The notes: a model not told the origin generated them from the sequence alone. DNA of 47,653 nt from Planctomycetota bacterium (GCA_027622275.1 JAQBZB010000031.1:1-47653), one strand, 5' to 3'. Shown: positions 34,165-42,753, numbered from the stretch's first letter. Translations and numbers: made by a program.

Positions 34165-35010
34165 TTATCTGGAATCCTCGGCCACGAGCAATTCAACGGC
34201 TTCTTCGAGCCAACCGCTCTCCCAGACGTGTTTCCGTTCTGGACCGTCGCGATAAAGGTGTGCGATGTTCTGGGCTGCCAACAGGGCTTCGATCGCCTCG
34301 TGATGTTCGCGGAAGTTGCCGTAGCCCAATTGAATCAGCCGCGGTGCCGTTCGCAACTCGTCCGCACGCTCGGCGATCAGCCGCGTGATTTGATACCGCT
34401 CGAAATTCTCCTGCGTCCCGAAGATCGGCCCCGAGCCGTACTTGCCCGAAGCCTGCATGTTCAGCGGTGCGTCCCAGGCCGCGGCCTTCGAAAACACGCC
34501 CGGGTTTCGGAGCAATAGGCTGAAGGCACCCCAACCCGATTTGCTGAATCCAACCAGCAATCGCCCACTCGCATCCGGCACGACGGGATAGTTCGCGTCG
34601 ACAAACGGCACGACGTCGCGCAGCAAGTAGCTCTCTTGCCGTAGCAACTCGTCCGTCGGATGGTCGGCATACCAAGGCAAGTCCGCGAAAGTTGGTGCGA
34701 TGCAGATCAATTGAAAGCGATTGTGCAAGTCGAGCCGCTTGACCTCGCGCAGTCCATCTCCGTAGCGAGTTCCGCGGGCGGCTTCGACGGGCAGAACGTA
34801 CAACACGCGATATCGCTTCGCCGCATCAAAGTCATCGGGACGTAACACGCGGATTTCCGTCGCCGTCCGCTGGCGAGGGCTCCGCACAGCATGGCTCAGC
34901 ATCCCGTCCGAGCCGAGGGCCGCGTCGGCGATCAACGCCTGATCTGCCTGCTGCGCCCGCGCCGCTAACCCCACCAGAATCGCCGCCACAAGCAATCCAA
35001 CACGAATCAT
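34165..35010 (-). CDS. Secreted alpha/beta-hydrolase (esterase-like)
   Basis: The 281-residue protein starts with a signal peptide (MIRVGLLVAAILVGLAARAQQ). It shows an esterase-type fold with the nucleophile elbow LLVGFSKSGWGAFSLLL, the pattern RYRVLYVLPVEA near the start of the fold, and a late His (ERKHVWESGW) as the likely triad histidine. The closest general type is the esterase D / enterochelin-esterase-like group. The substrate is unknown. The start ATG 35010 overlaps the stop of the metallophosphoesterase gene by four bases (ATGA), so the two are co-translated and probably act in the same pathway outside the cytoplasm. Confidence 0.8.
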   Translation of the reverse strand: MIRVGLLVAAILVGLAARAQQADQALIADAALGSDGMLSHAVRSPRQRTATEIRVLRPDDFDAAKRYRVLYVLPVEAARGTRYGDGLREVKRLDLHNRFQLICIAPTFADLPWYADHPTDELLRQESYLLRDVVPFVDANYPVVPDASGRLLVGFSKSGWGAFSLLLRNPGVFSKAAAWDAPLNMQASGKYGSGPIFGTQENFERYQITRLIAERADELRTAPRLIQLGYGNFREHHEAIEALLAAQNIAHLYRDGPERKHVWESGWLEEAVELLVAEDSR

Positions 35011-35915
35011 GTTGTCTTCCCGATCACGCATTCTTTCTCGACGCTCAACTCGCTTGCCGTTGGTTTGTACTGCAGCTTCATCGCGCCGTCGCGCAGCGTG
35101 ACAAGCGTATATCCCGCACGGAACTCCAGCGGGTTGAAGCCGGGAGCGGACTGCTTCTCAAGACCACGATCCAGGTTGTATAACGCTGAAGGGAAACAGA
35201 TTTCATGGACGCCATGCCGATCGTTCCAACCACGGATGCCGTTGTGGAAGTGGCCGTGCATCACCGTCACGATCCGAGTTTGAAAACGGCGCAGCAATTC
35301 GTTGAATTCGTTGTGCCCGTGTTCCGGTTTGACGTACCAACCGCGATCCGGATGCCGATTGGGATGTGCGGGAACGTGCATGCAGAGGCAGACAAATCGA
35401 TCATCGCGTTCGGCCTGGCCGCATTGCGATTCCAGCCACGTGAGCTGTTCTGCCGAGAGAAAACCGTCGTGCGAATCGCGGCGTGCGTTGTTAAGCAACA
35501 GCAACCGCAGCCAGCCGTGTTCGACCACCGTCGAAGGATTCTCGCGGATATGTTTCCGAAACAGATCTTCCGGATCGTGATTGCCGGGAATCTCGTGGAC
35601 CGGTTTCTGGATAAGTCTTCGACTCTCTAAATAAATCGGATACTGCTCCTCGCGGCCGCCGTCCACGATATCGCCGAGATGCAGCACGAGGTTACCTGGC
35701 GACTGATTGATTTCCGTGGCCGTCTTCTGCCAAAGTTTCGCCGCGGAGTCTTGGTCGCGGTAACCGAGGTGCGTGTCAGTCACGATCACGAACGAAAGCT
35801 CTTCGCGTGATGCCGCGCTGGCCTGCAAGCAAGTTGGCCACAAGATCGCCGAAGCAACTCCGCACTTCAGGGTTGCCCGACGAGAAAGCGTCCGCGGTTC
35901 ACGCGAGCGACTCAT
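35007..35915 (-). CDS. Tat-exported metallophosphoesterase
   Basis: The 302-residue protein has a twin-arginine signal (RTLSRRATLKCG, followed by a hydrophobic stretch) and a calcineurin-type phosphoesterase domain with all metal-ligand motifs: TDTHLGY, GDIVDGG, GNHDPED, MHVPAHPN and HGHFHNG. It probably hydrolyses a phosphate ester in the periplasm, with the substrate unknown. AAGGAG precedes ATG 35915 by eight bases. A longer frame to 35942 is not needed. The following esterase gene overlaps by four bases. Confidence 0.9.
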   Translation of the reverse strand: MSRSREPRTLSRRATLKCGVASAILWPTCLQASAASREELSFVIVTDTHLGYRDQDSAAKLWQKTATEINQSPGNLVLHLGDIVDGGREEQYPIYLESRRLIQKPVHEIPGNHDPEDLFRKHIRENPSTVVEHGWLRLLLLNNARRDSHDGFLSAEQLTWLESQCGQAERDDRFVCLCMHVPAHPNRHPDRGWYVKPEHGHNEFNELLRRFQTRIVTVMHGHFHNGIRGWNDRHGVHEICFPSALYNLDRGLEKQSAPGFNPLEFRAGYTLVTLRDGAMKLQYKPTASELSVEKECVIGKTT

Positions 35916-36081
35916 GTTCGTGTCTCCTTGGGACAGCGGCACTTTGCCACGACGCTGACATGCTTGAGTTCACGCCAACGATGACGCGACAACGATGCGG
36001 CAACGCTATCCGTGAACGAAGTGGGACTTTCCAGCTAGGATCGCACAAACTTCAGCACAAAGAAAGCGGTGCAGGCTTCTC

Positions 36082-36417
36082 TTATTGCGCGTAGACTTTC
36101 TTCCATTGGAGTCCAACCAAGAATCCATTCTCGTTTTCGGTGATATGCCGGATTTCCGCTGTGTGCCGCTGGCCGTGATAGATGACATCGATCGATCGCC
36201 CGACAGCGGCAGTGCTTTCCAGCTCCCGCACTTGGATCGCGATGCCATTGTCCGACTCGTTTATCAACTCGGCACGACAGACCGGCCCGAGGTTAAGGAC
36301 GACGACGTAGCGAGTCACGACGAAGTCTGTGTTCCAGTGGCGTTCGCTGCTGCGATGATCCGCGGTCGTTGTCGCGGCGGCGCGCTTGCGACTGTTGTCA
36401 GCGAGGTGCGGTTGCAT
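36082..36417 (-). CDS. PilZ-like small protein
   Basis: The 111-residue protein has a C-terminal 75 residues resembling a PilZ beta-barrel: VVLNLGPVCRAELINESDNGIAIQV, where N-x-S-x-x-G corresponds to the (D/N)xSxxG part of the cyclic-di-GMP binding motif. The usual RxxxR part is not clear, so ligand binding is uncertain. The first 30 residues are polar and probably disordered. AGGGAG lies upstream of the ATG. It stands alone, divergent from nagA. Confidence 0.65.
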   Translation of the reverse strand: MQPHLADNSRKRAAATTTADHRSSERHWNTDFVVTRYVVVLNLGPVCRAELINESDNGIAIQVRELESTAAVGRSIDVIYHGQRHTAEIRHITENENGFLVGLQWKKVYAQ

Positions 36418-36663
36418 CGATCTTTCTCCCTATCTGAAGTGTCACACATCCCGATAGCTGCCTTGAAGGATGTGACTGGGCTCGATGCGATTGTCGCAAG
36501 GCGGTTGTGCCAGTGGAGGTCAGCAACTCGGCCCGTGAGCAAATATCGGTCTTGAATTGCAGTTGTCAAACGACCACGCCGGACTGGCTGGCCAGGCCGG
36601 CCACAGCACGCTACGCTAACGAACGTAGCAATCCTAAAATCTCTTGTGTCAGGAGCGTTTTCA

Positions 36664-37812
36664 ATGCGGATTCGTGGTCGCCGGTACGATGATGGAACTT
36701 CTATCACGGTTGCGATCGGCGAAGGAGTTATAACGGATATCACCCCGGTGCCGGGTGACGATCACGATCCGTGGCTCGCGCCGGGGTTTGTGGATCTCCA
36801 AATCAATGGCTATGGCGGCCAAGAGTTCAATGACTTTGAACTGACCACCGAAAAGGTGATTCACGTCAGCCAAGCGATGGACGCCGACGGCGTCACCAGC
36901 TACCTGCCGACGGCGACCACCCACAGCTTCGAGATGCTGTCGCATACCATGAAGAGCTTGGCAACCGCTTGCGAAGCATCAACCGAGGTTGCTCGGCGTG
37001 TCCCAGGCTTCCACCTCGAAGGGCCTTACATCTCGAAACAAGATGGGCCGCGCGGCGCGCATCCGGTGGAACATTGCCGGCCGCCAGACTGGGCGGAGTT
37101 TCAGCGGCTCCAAGAAGCTGCCGGCGGCCGCATTCGGATTCTAACGCTTTCGCCCGAGTACGACGGCGCGGCAGCGTTCATCGCGAAGGCCGTTGCCAGT
37201 GGCGTCTTGATCGCCATTGGTCACACTGCCGCGGATAGCGACCAAATTCGCGCCGCCGTGGATGCCGGCGCGACGATGAGCACGCATCTTGGCAACGGAG
37301 CACATGGCCAGATCCGTCGGCATCCCAATTACATCTGGGACCAACTCGCCGAGGACCGACTCGTCGCCAGTTTGATCGTCGATGGGCACCACCTTCCGGC
37401 CGCGGTGGTCAAGTCGTTTGTGCGCAGTAAGACAACGGAGCGCTGCGTATTGGTAAGCGACCTCGTCGGCATGGCCGGCATGCCTCCCGGGCAATACAGG
37501 AACACCAGCATCGGCAACATCGAGATCCTGGACGGCGGCAAGATCGTGCTGGGTGGACAGCGACAGTATCTCGCCGGAGCTGGCCTGCCGATCACTTACG
37601 GTGTGGCCAACATCATGCGGTTTACGGATTGCAACTTGCAAACGGCGATCGAGATGGCCAGCATCCGCCCTGCCGAACTGATCGGGCAGACACCCGCACA
37701 ACTAGAAGTTGGTTCGCGGGCCGACCTGGTTGCGTTTGACCTGCCGGATACCGGGCCGGCCAAGGTGCGTCAGACGATCAATCGAGGGGAAGTCGTCTTT
37801 GATGCGGCGTGA
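36664..37812 (+). CDS. nagA: N-acetylglucosamine-6-phosphate deacetylase
   Basis: NagA (382 residues) removes acetate from GlcNAc-6-phosphate in amino-sugar recycling. It is an amidohydrolase-fold enzyme with PGFVDLQINGYGG, HLEGPYISKQDGPRGAHP (metal ligand E119), GHTAADSDQI, the STHLGNGAHG histidine, and the catalytic Asp in LVSDLVGMAG. All key residues are present. The start is ATG 36664 with CAGGAG ten bases upstream. No nagB or transport genes are adjacent. It ends at a strong hairpin shared with the convergent neighbour. Confidence 0.9.
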   Translation: MRIRGRRYDDGTSITVAIGEGVITDITPVPGDDHDPWLAPGFVDLQINGYGGQEFNDFELTTEKVIHVSQAMDADGVTSYLPTATTHSFEMLSHTMKSLATACEASTEVARRVPGFHLEGPYISKQDGPRGAHPVEHCRPPDWAEFQRLQEAAGGRIRILTLSPEYDGAAAFIAKAVASGVLIAIGHTAADSDQIRAAVDAGATMSTHLGNGAHGQIRRHPNYIWDQLAEDRLVASLIVDGHHLPAAVVKSFVRSKTTERCVLVSDLVGMAGMPPGQYRNTSIGNIEILDGGKIVLGGQRQYLAGAGLPITYGVANIMRFTDCNLQTAIEMASIRPAELIGQTPAQLEVGSRADLVAFDLPDTGPAKVRQTINRGEVVFDAA

Positions 37813-37816
37813 GCGA

Positions 37817-37875
37817 GTACGATGGCCTTCCGAGGCCGTCGATTGCTTCACGACGGCCTCGGAAGGCCATCGTAC
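37817..37875. terminator. Perfect 25 bp inverted repeat between convergent genes
   Basis: The arms GTACGATGGCCTTCCGAGGC... (37817-37841) and their exact complement (37851-37875) flank a 9-base loop. The repeat fills the gap between the convergent nagA and HEAT-like genes. It has no U run but would form a very stable hairpin on both strands. Shorter related strings (GGCCATCGTAC, CCGAGGCCGTCG) occur near 42765 and 43590, so it may be a dispersed repeat used as a terminator. Confidence 0.6.
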
Positions 37876-37883
37876 GAATGCCG

Positions 37884-39146
37884 CTATCGAATCGTGCCTG
37901 TTCGCCGGTTGTTCAAGATCTGCCGAACGACCTGTAACACGTCATCGTCTGTCTCTTCACGTTCGAGTTCACGAACGCGCTGTTGCAACGACGGATCAGC
38001 ACTCGTTGCGATGACAGCAACTGCCGCCTTGCAAACCTCGGGATCTTGGTCGCGGCTGAGCCACAACAGCCACGGTCGCGAATCGATTCCGGACATCTGA
38101 GGCAAGCTCTGGACCAACTGCAAGCGGACGTTCGAGTCCGGATCGACCAGCAACTCCGCTAACCGAAAGTGTTTCGTCTGGAATCCGCGGCGGTACAATT
38201 CGTCGACCGCCTCGCGGACTAGTCTCTCGTCGTCACCGGCCAGCGTCCGCATCACGTTGAGATCCGACATCGCTGGCAGATTCGGAAGAGTCGGCGCGGC
38301 CGCGATATCTCGACGCAGGTCGAGGCTCTGTCGCGAATCGACGGCAGGCGGCTTGGATAACGACTGCTTTGTCGCTTCCCCCGACGCAACACGTTGGCGC
38401 ACATCCAGAACGCGCGGAGCTTGCACTGGGAACTGCTGCGGCTCCGTTGGGGACGGCGCAATCAACTCCGCGGCGGGATGTATCGTCTGCGGCGGCAGTG
38501 GAGGGCTCTCGACTAGCTGAACCGGCAAGCCGCCGCCAGCCAGCGGAGTCAACAACTCGGTGGACAGACGCGCTTCTTCCGACGAAGAGAAACCCTGTCG
38601 ACCTTCGACTTGGCCAGCTGATGAATCGGCGATCCGACCTTGCTGTGGCTGTTTGGCCGACCGGATGATCAACTCGCAATCAGCCACGAGCCTTTCGCCG
38701 TCAATCAACTTGCGATTAATCGGCCAAAGTAGAATTCGCGTGGCAAGCTGGGTCGAGGCGTGACCAGAGTGAGGACCGGGACGAACGCCACGGTCGGCCA
38801 GTTGCCGAGCCAAACCTGCAATGATCGGCGAGGTCTCATCCGTCGAACGCAGCTCCAACCGTGCTAACTCGCGCTGCAAAACGGAACCGGCGGTCCCCGC
38901 AACAATCTGTCGATCGCTGTGCAAAGCCGCCACAAGCGTCGGCCAACTCCGCTCGCCGATCGCGGCGATCTGCTCCAAACGGACTTCCACATCCTCGTCG
39001 GAAACCGTCGCAAGTTGACTTTCCCAGCTGCTGAGCAGGTACGCATCGAACGGCCGAAGAAAGCAAAACGCAGCCGCGCACACGCCTGCCGCGATCAACG
39101 CGCTGCCCACGGAAACCAACCGCCTGATTCGTCGCTTTTTGCTCAT
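37884..39146 (-). CDS. Membrane-anchored HEAT-like repeat protein
   Basis: The 420-residue protein has a very basic start (MSKKRRIRR) and one membrane helix at about 12-31. An N-terminal helical region (EVRLEQIAAIGERSWPTLVAALHS) is HEAT-like. A long Pro/Ser/Gln-rich linker (about 190-300) leads to a C-terminal set of HEAT-like helices (LVREAVDELYRRGF, LAELLVDPDSNVRLQLVQSLPQM, DPEVCKAAVAVIATSADP). It is probably a protein-interaction module outside or at the membrane, with no enzymatic motif. The start is ATG 39146 with CAGGAG upstream. Confidence 0.65.
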   Translation of the reverse strand: MSKKRRIRRLVSVGSALIAAGVCAAAFCFLRPFDAYLLSSWESQLATVSDEDVEVRLEQIAAIGERSWPTLVAALHSDRQIVAGTAGSVLQRELARLELRSTDETSPIIAGLARQLADRGVRPGPHSGHASTQLATRILLWPINRKLIDGERLVADCELIIRSAKQPQQGRIADSSAGQVEGRQGFSSSEEARLSTELLTPLAGGGLPVQLVESPPLPPQTIHPAAELIAPSPTEPQQFPVQAPRVLDVRQRVASGEATKQSLSKPPAVDSRQSLDLRRDIAAAPTLPNLPAMSDLNVMRTLAGDDERLVREAVDELYRRGFQTKHFRLAELLVDPDSNVRLQLVQSLPQMSGIDSRPWLLWLSRDQDPEVCKAAVAVIATSADPSLQQRVRELEREETDDDVLQVVRQILNNRRTGTIR

Positions 39147-39340
39147 GTCGCGCGAATTCTCCTGAAATCGAGCCCTGAAAGCAATATCAAAGAAGCGCCC
39201 TGCGCGAGTCGCAGGTAAGCGATTGGCACGAGACCCCAAGGGCGGTGCCGGAGCCCCTTTGAAGGACAATGTCAAAGATTCAGTGGAATTTGGTTGCCGC
39301 GGGCGGCAGTATCTAATAGATTGGCAAGTCTTGATGCGTC

Positions 39341-39376
39341 GCCAAGTGTGTACTTGGCGGCTTTCCTTTTCTTCTC
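39341..39376 (+). promoter_or_regulatory. Terminator-like hairpin in the leader of the selenoprotein gene
   Basis: GCCAAGT-GTGT-ACTTGGC is a perfect 7-pair stem with a 4-base loop, followed by GGCTTTCCTTTTCTTCTC. It lies directly before the AGGAG ribosome site of the selenoprotein gene. There is no plus-strand gene upstream that would need a terminator, so it may act as a leader attenuator or mRNA-stabilising element. This is inference. Confidence 0.45.
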
Positions 39377-39389
39377 AGGAGAAACGTCG

Positions 39390-39944
39390 ATGAGAACAAT
39401 GTTGGTCCCCTCGATCGCGATCGTGGCGCTGAGTTTCAGTGCCTTGGCCGTGGCGGCGGACTTGGAGTCTGGCTTGCAGGTCGGCGACAAAGCCGGCTAC
39501 TTCGAAGTCAAAGACTGCACAGGCCCGTCCGCCGGTAAGTCGCTCTGCTATCGCTGAAAGTTCGGCGCTCGTCCGGTAGCGAACGTGTTTGCACGTACGC
39601 TCGACGACAACTTGGCCAGTTTGGTCAAGCAGCTCGACAAGCAAGTAGCAGCGAATGAGTCGAAGAAGATGGCAGGCTTCGTTGTCTTGCTAACCGAAGA
39701 TCCAGATGCCGCCGAAAGCGAATTGAAAGCCTTCGCCGAAAAGCACGGGATCAAGAACATTCCATTGACGATCTTTGACGGCTCCGCGGGGCCCGAAAGC
39801 TATAAGATCGCCAAGGGCGCGGATGTCACGGTGAACCTGTGGGTTGGCCTAGAATCGAAAGCGAACTTCGCTTTCGCAAAAGGCAAACTCACCAAGGACA
39901 GCATCGCGGCGATCGTCGCCGACACATCGAAGATCTTAGAATAG
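39390..39944 (+). CDS. Candidate exported thioredoxin-fold selenoprotein (CxxU)
   Basis: One frame from ATG 39390 to TAG 39942-39944 is interrupted only by TGA at 39555-39557 (codon 56). Read through as selenocysteine, it gives a 184-residue protein: signal peptide (1-23), then [22 protein letters not shown], so Cys53 and Sec56 make a C-x-x-U redox motif. A thioredoxin/peroxiredoxin-like domain follows (AGFVVLLTEDPDAAESELKAF, IPLTIFDGSAGPESYKIA). I recall planctomycete homologues with CYRC at this point, which would make the UGA a true Cys-to-Sec replacement. CAGGAG precedes the ATG and a strong terminator follows. The downstream half shows no decay. An intact tRNA-Sec is in the same window. 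Likely role: periplasmic thiol or peroxide redox. Annotation pipelines would split or truncate it. Confidence 0.85.
39555..39584 (+). promoter_or_regulatory. Putative bacterial SECIS stem-loop
   Basis: Immediately after the UGA, GTTCG (39560-39564) pairs with CGAAC (39580-39584). Inside, a three-base bulge and CT/AG pairs lead to the apical loop CGTCCGGT, which contains the GGU typical of SelB-binding loops. Position and size fit a bacterial SECIS, which must lie just 3' of the UGA within the coding region. The fold was done by hand. Confidence 0.5.
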
Positions 39945-39976
39945 CCTGATGGCGAGTTCATAAGTAATCGAAACTG

Positions 39977-40017
39977 GGCCCGCTTCAATTTGAAGCGGGC
40001 CTTTCTCGTCTTTCTGG
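39977..40017 (+). terminator. Rho-independent terminator after the selenoprotein gene
   Basis: GGCCCGCTTC-AATTT-GAAGCGGGCC, a perfect 10-pair stem, is followed by TTTCTCGTCTTTCT. It lies 32 bases after the TAG stop, which supports the long reading of the gene through the TGA. Confidence 0.9.
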
Positions 40018-40034
40018 GACCTGGGATCGACATC

Positions 40035-41918
40035 ATGACCAACGGGCAACGCAACCACCACTCGCGCGGCGTTCGACTCGTCGCCGCCGTCACCAGCCTC
40101 CTCGCCTTCTCGGCGAGTCTCCCGTCGCCCGTCGTCGCGGGCACGTCGAACAGCTTGATGGACATCTCGGCGGATGGAAAGCTGTTGGCGTGCTCGAATC
40201 GAGACAGCGGGACGGTCACGATCGTCGATCTGGCGTCTCACACGAAGCTGCACGAAGTTGCCGTCGGAACGAAGCCCGAAGGCGTCACGTTTCTCGGCGA
40301 CGGCCACCGGTTCGCGGTTGCCGTGTATGGCGATGATTGCATCGTCTGTCTGGACGGCGATTCCGGCGAAGCGTTCGGCCGCTGCGACGTGTTCGATGAA
40401 CCTTACGGCATCGTGAGCGATCCGTCCGGCAAGCGGCTCTATGTGACTCTCGACTATCCCGGCCAGTTGCTGACGATCGATGTCGCCTCGCTCCAAGTCA
40501 CCCAAACATTCCAAGGAAACAACTTCTTGCGCGGCATCGCGTTGTCGCCCAGCGAAGGCCGCGCGTATCTCGCCGAGTACTACACCAGCAAAGTGCTTGC
40601 CGTTGATCTGGCGAAAGGAATTGTCGCGGACGAGTGGACTGGATCGAGCACGGATAATCTGGCGCGGCAGCTGGTGTTGAGCCCTCGTCGTGCCAAAGTC
40701 TACGTCCCACACATGCGTTCGCGCGTCACGGCCATTCATGGCGAAGGATCGATCTTTCCGTACTTGTCGGTGATCGACACGCCGGTCGGTGAGGACTTGC
40801 GTCGCAAACGCATACCGCTGGATTCGTTCGCGAGCAGTCGCATAACATCCAATCCTTGGGAAGTCGCGGTGACGCCCGATGGGCGAGGCCTGTATGTCGT
40901 CTTCGCCGGAACCGACGACATGTTCGCCTGTGAGATCCTCGACGACGACTATCGCGAAATCGCCGCGCGAAAGCTGATCGAAGTCGGCGCTAATCCTCGC
41001 GCCGTGCGAGTCGCACCGAACGGCGAAACGGTTTACGTCTACAACGCGCTGGGCTTCAATGTCGTTGGCTACGACACGGCCAAGCTCGTACCGATCGCGA
41101 ACATCCAAGTCACCGACAATCCGCTCGGCGATCAGGTGCTGCAAGGAAAGAAGCTGTTCTATTCGGCGCTTCAGCCAATGGTCGGACGGCGGTGGATCTC
41201 TTGTTCGAGCTGCCACCCCGACGGCGATCCCGATGGCCGAACCTGGCACAACCCCGAAGGTCTGCGGAACACGCAATCGTTTGCCGGCATGGCCTGGACG
41301 CATCCGATCCACTGGTCTGCCGACCGCGACGAAGTCCAGGATTTCGAACACACCATACGCGGATCGCTGATGCAAGGCCGCGGCTTGATTCGCGGCGCTG
41401 TTCGTGAATCCCTCGGCGAACCCAACGCGGGCCTTTCGGAAACACTTGATGCGTTAGCGGCTTATTCGAACTCGCACAAGTTTCCGCTCAGCCCGTACGC
41501 CAAAGACGGACTCAGCGACGCGGCCAAGCGCGGGCGGGAGGTTTTCTTCGCCGAGGCAACGCAGTGCGCGACCTGTCACTCGGGTCCGTTCTTCTGCGAC
41601 TCGCAGCCCCGCGCCGCAAGCCAGATCGTGCGCCATGATGTCGGCACCGGCGAAGACGATCCGTCGGAGAAGATGGGACCGGCGTATGACACACCGACGT
41701 TGTTGGGAGTCTATCGCACTGCACCCTACCTGCATCACGGCAAGGCAGCGACGCTGGAAGACGTTCTGACAGCCTCGAACCACAGCGGTCGCCATGGGAA
41801 AACCAGTCATCTCACGTCGCAGCAAATCGCTGATTTGGTCGACTTTCTAAAGGCGTTGCCTTACGAAGATCCGGAGCCCAGTGCAAAGGCGGCGGGCTTA
41901 ACGAAGGTGGAAAGGTAG
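40035..41918 (+). CDS. Beta-propeller / dihaem cytochrome c fusion
   Basis: The 627-residue exported protein has a signal peptide (about 1-35), then a YVTN-type beta-propeller (about 40-360) with repeats such as MDISADGKLLACSNRDSGTVTIVD and ISPSGKRLYVT-like units. A C-terminal cytochrome c peroxidase/MauG-like region has haem sites CSSCH at residue 390 and CATCH at 511, and late segments typical of the family (DTPTLLGVYRTAPYLHHGKAATLEDVL). Likely a periplasmic redox enzyme with peroxidase-type or oxidative modification chemistry, substrate unknown. The start ATG 40035 was chosen because the longer frame begins inside the upstream terminator. It follows the selenoprotein gene but is separated from it by that terminator. 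Confidence 0.85.
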   Translation: MTNGQRNHHSRGVRLVAAVTSLLAFSASLPSPVVAGTSNSLMDISADGKLLACSNRDSGTVTIVDLASHTKLHEVAVGTKPEGVTFLGDGHRFAVAVYGDDCIVCLDGDSGEAFGRCDVFDEPYGIVSDPSGKRLYVTLDYPGQLLTIDVASLQVTQTFQGNNFLRGIALSPSEGRAYLAEYYTSKVLAVDLAKGIVADEWTGSSTDNLARQLVLSPRRAKVYVPHMRSRVTAIHGEGSIFPYLSVIDTPVGEDLRRKRIPLDSFASSRITSNPWEVAVTPDGRGLYVVFAGTDDMFACEILDDDYREIAARKLIEVGANPRAVRVAPNGETVYVYNALGFNVVGYDTAKLVPIANIQVTDNPLGDQVLQGKKLFYSALQPMVGRRWISCSSCHPDGDPDGRTWHNPEGLRNTQSFAGMAWTHPIHWSADRDEVQDFEHTIRGSLMQGRGLIRGAVRESLGEPNAGLSETLDALAAYSNSHKFPLSPYAKDGLSDAAKRGREVFFAEATQCATCHSGPFFCDSQPRAASQIVRHDVGTGEDDPSEKMGPAYDTPTLLGVYRTAPYLHHGKAATLEDVLTASNHSGRHGKTSHLTSQQIADLVDFLKALPYEDPEPSAKAAGLTKVER

Positions 41919-41966
41919 CACCGGGCGGCTCGTGATCATCCAGCAGCCGTGATTCGGAGGATCGAA

Positions 41967-42611
41967 ATGGCCTTGACCCGCGCGGAACGAACGCATGCGG
42001 TGGTGCATCTTCGCGGCCAGGACCGCGTGCTTCGCAAAGTGATCGACCAGGTGGGGCCTTTTACGCTGAAGGTCGAGCGAAAACGGTTTACCATGCTCGT
42101 GCGTGCCATTATCTCGCAGCAGATCTCGACGGGTGCGGCGCGCTCGATTCGCAGGAGGCTCGAAGAATTGGTGGCTCCTCACGAACTGACCGAAGCGAGT
42201 ATCGGCCACCTTTCCAAGGACGAACTCCGAAGCGCGGGCGTTTCGCCTCAGAAGGCCGGCTATCTCCTTGATTTAGCTGAGAAAGTCTCGGGCGATTGCG
42301 TGAACTTGAACCGGATTGGACGTCTCTCCAACGAAAGCGTGATCCGTGAACTCACCCAGGTCAAAGGGATTGGACGCTGGACCGCCCAGATGTTTTTGAT
42401 CTTCTCACTCGGCAGGCTCGACGTCTTTCCGCATGACGATCTCGGCGTCCGATCCGCGATCCGCGAGCTGTACGGTTTCGCGGAATTGCCCGGCAAGGAG
42501 GAATGTTTAGAGATTGCAGCGCCTTGGTCACCGTATGAGTCGGTGGCGAGTTGGTACTGCTGGCGGTTGATTGATCTCACCCGCCAGAAGCGTGTTGCCT
42601 CCGTGAGTTAA
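41967..42611 (+). CDS. DNA-3-methyladenine glycosylase II (AlkA-like, HhH-GPD)
   Basis: This 214-residue base-excision glycosylase has the helix-hairpin-helix LTQVKGIGRWTAQMFLIFSLGR (130-150) followed by the catalytic Asp in DVFPHDDLGVR (D157/D158). The N-terminal motif FTMLVRAIISQQIS is standard for the family. It lacks the C-terminal Fe-S cluster of MutY/Nth. It removes alkylated purines from DNA in the cytoplasm. CGGAGG lies six bases before ATG 41967, which is preferred over GTG 41949. A family B MITE follows 23 bases after the stop. Confidence 0.9.
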   Translation: MALTRAERTHAVVHLRGQDRVLRKVIDQVGPFTLKVERKRFTMLVRAIISQQISTGAARSIRRRLEELVAPHELTEASIGHLSKDELRSAGVSPQKAGYLLDLAEKVSGDCVNLNRIGRLSNESVIRELTQVKGIGRWTAQMFLIFSLGRLDVFPHDDLGVRSAIRELYGFAELPGKEECLEIAAPWSPYESVASWYCWRLIDLTRQKRVASVS

Positions 42612-42634
42612 ATCGCGGCGCCGAGCTTGTAAGC

Positions 42635-42753
42635 ACCGTTCGAGGAATTAGTGAGCGGAATGGCGCTAGCCACCGGTTCTTCGTGCGCCGCGAAACACCG
42701 GCGGCTAGCGCCGTGCCGCTCACCTGAATTCGGACAGGTATTTCTCGAACGGC
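42635..42753. mobile_element. MITE-like element, family B, copy 2
   Basis: The same 119 bp unit as 13735-13853, in the same orientation, differing at only two positions by my count. It ends ...CTCGAACGGC. Left flanks of both copies read TAAGC. The near identity at 29 kb distance suggests recent movement. Confidence 0.85.

Noticed and set aside
39390-39557. Selenoprotein locus read as a 55-residue truncated protein or pseudogene
   Set aside because: The frame continues without other stops or decay, the terminator lies after the long frame, the TGA is exactly at a redox-motif position, and selC is present.
39936-41375. Long minus-strand frame of 479 residues
   Set aside because: It is the antisense shadow of the propeller/dihaem cytochrome gene and covers a plus-strand terminator.
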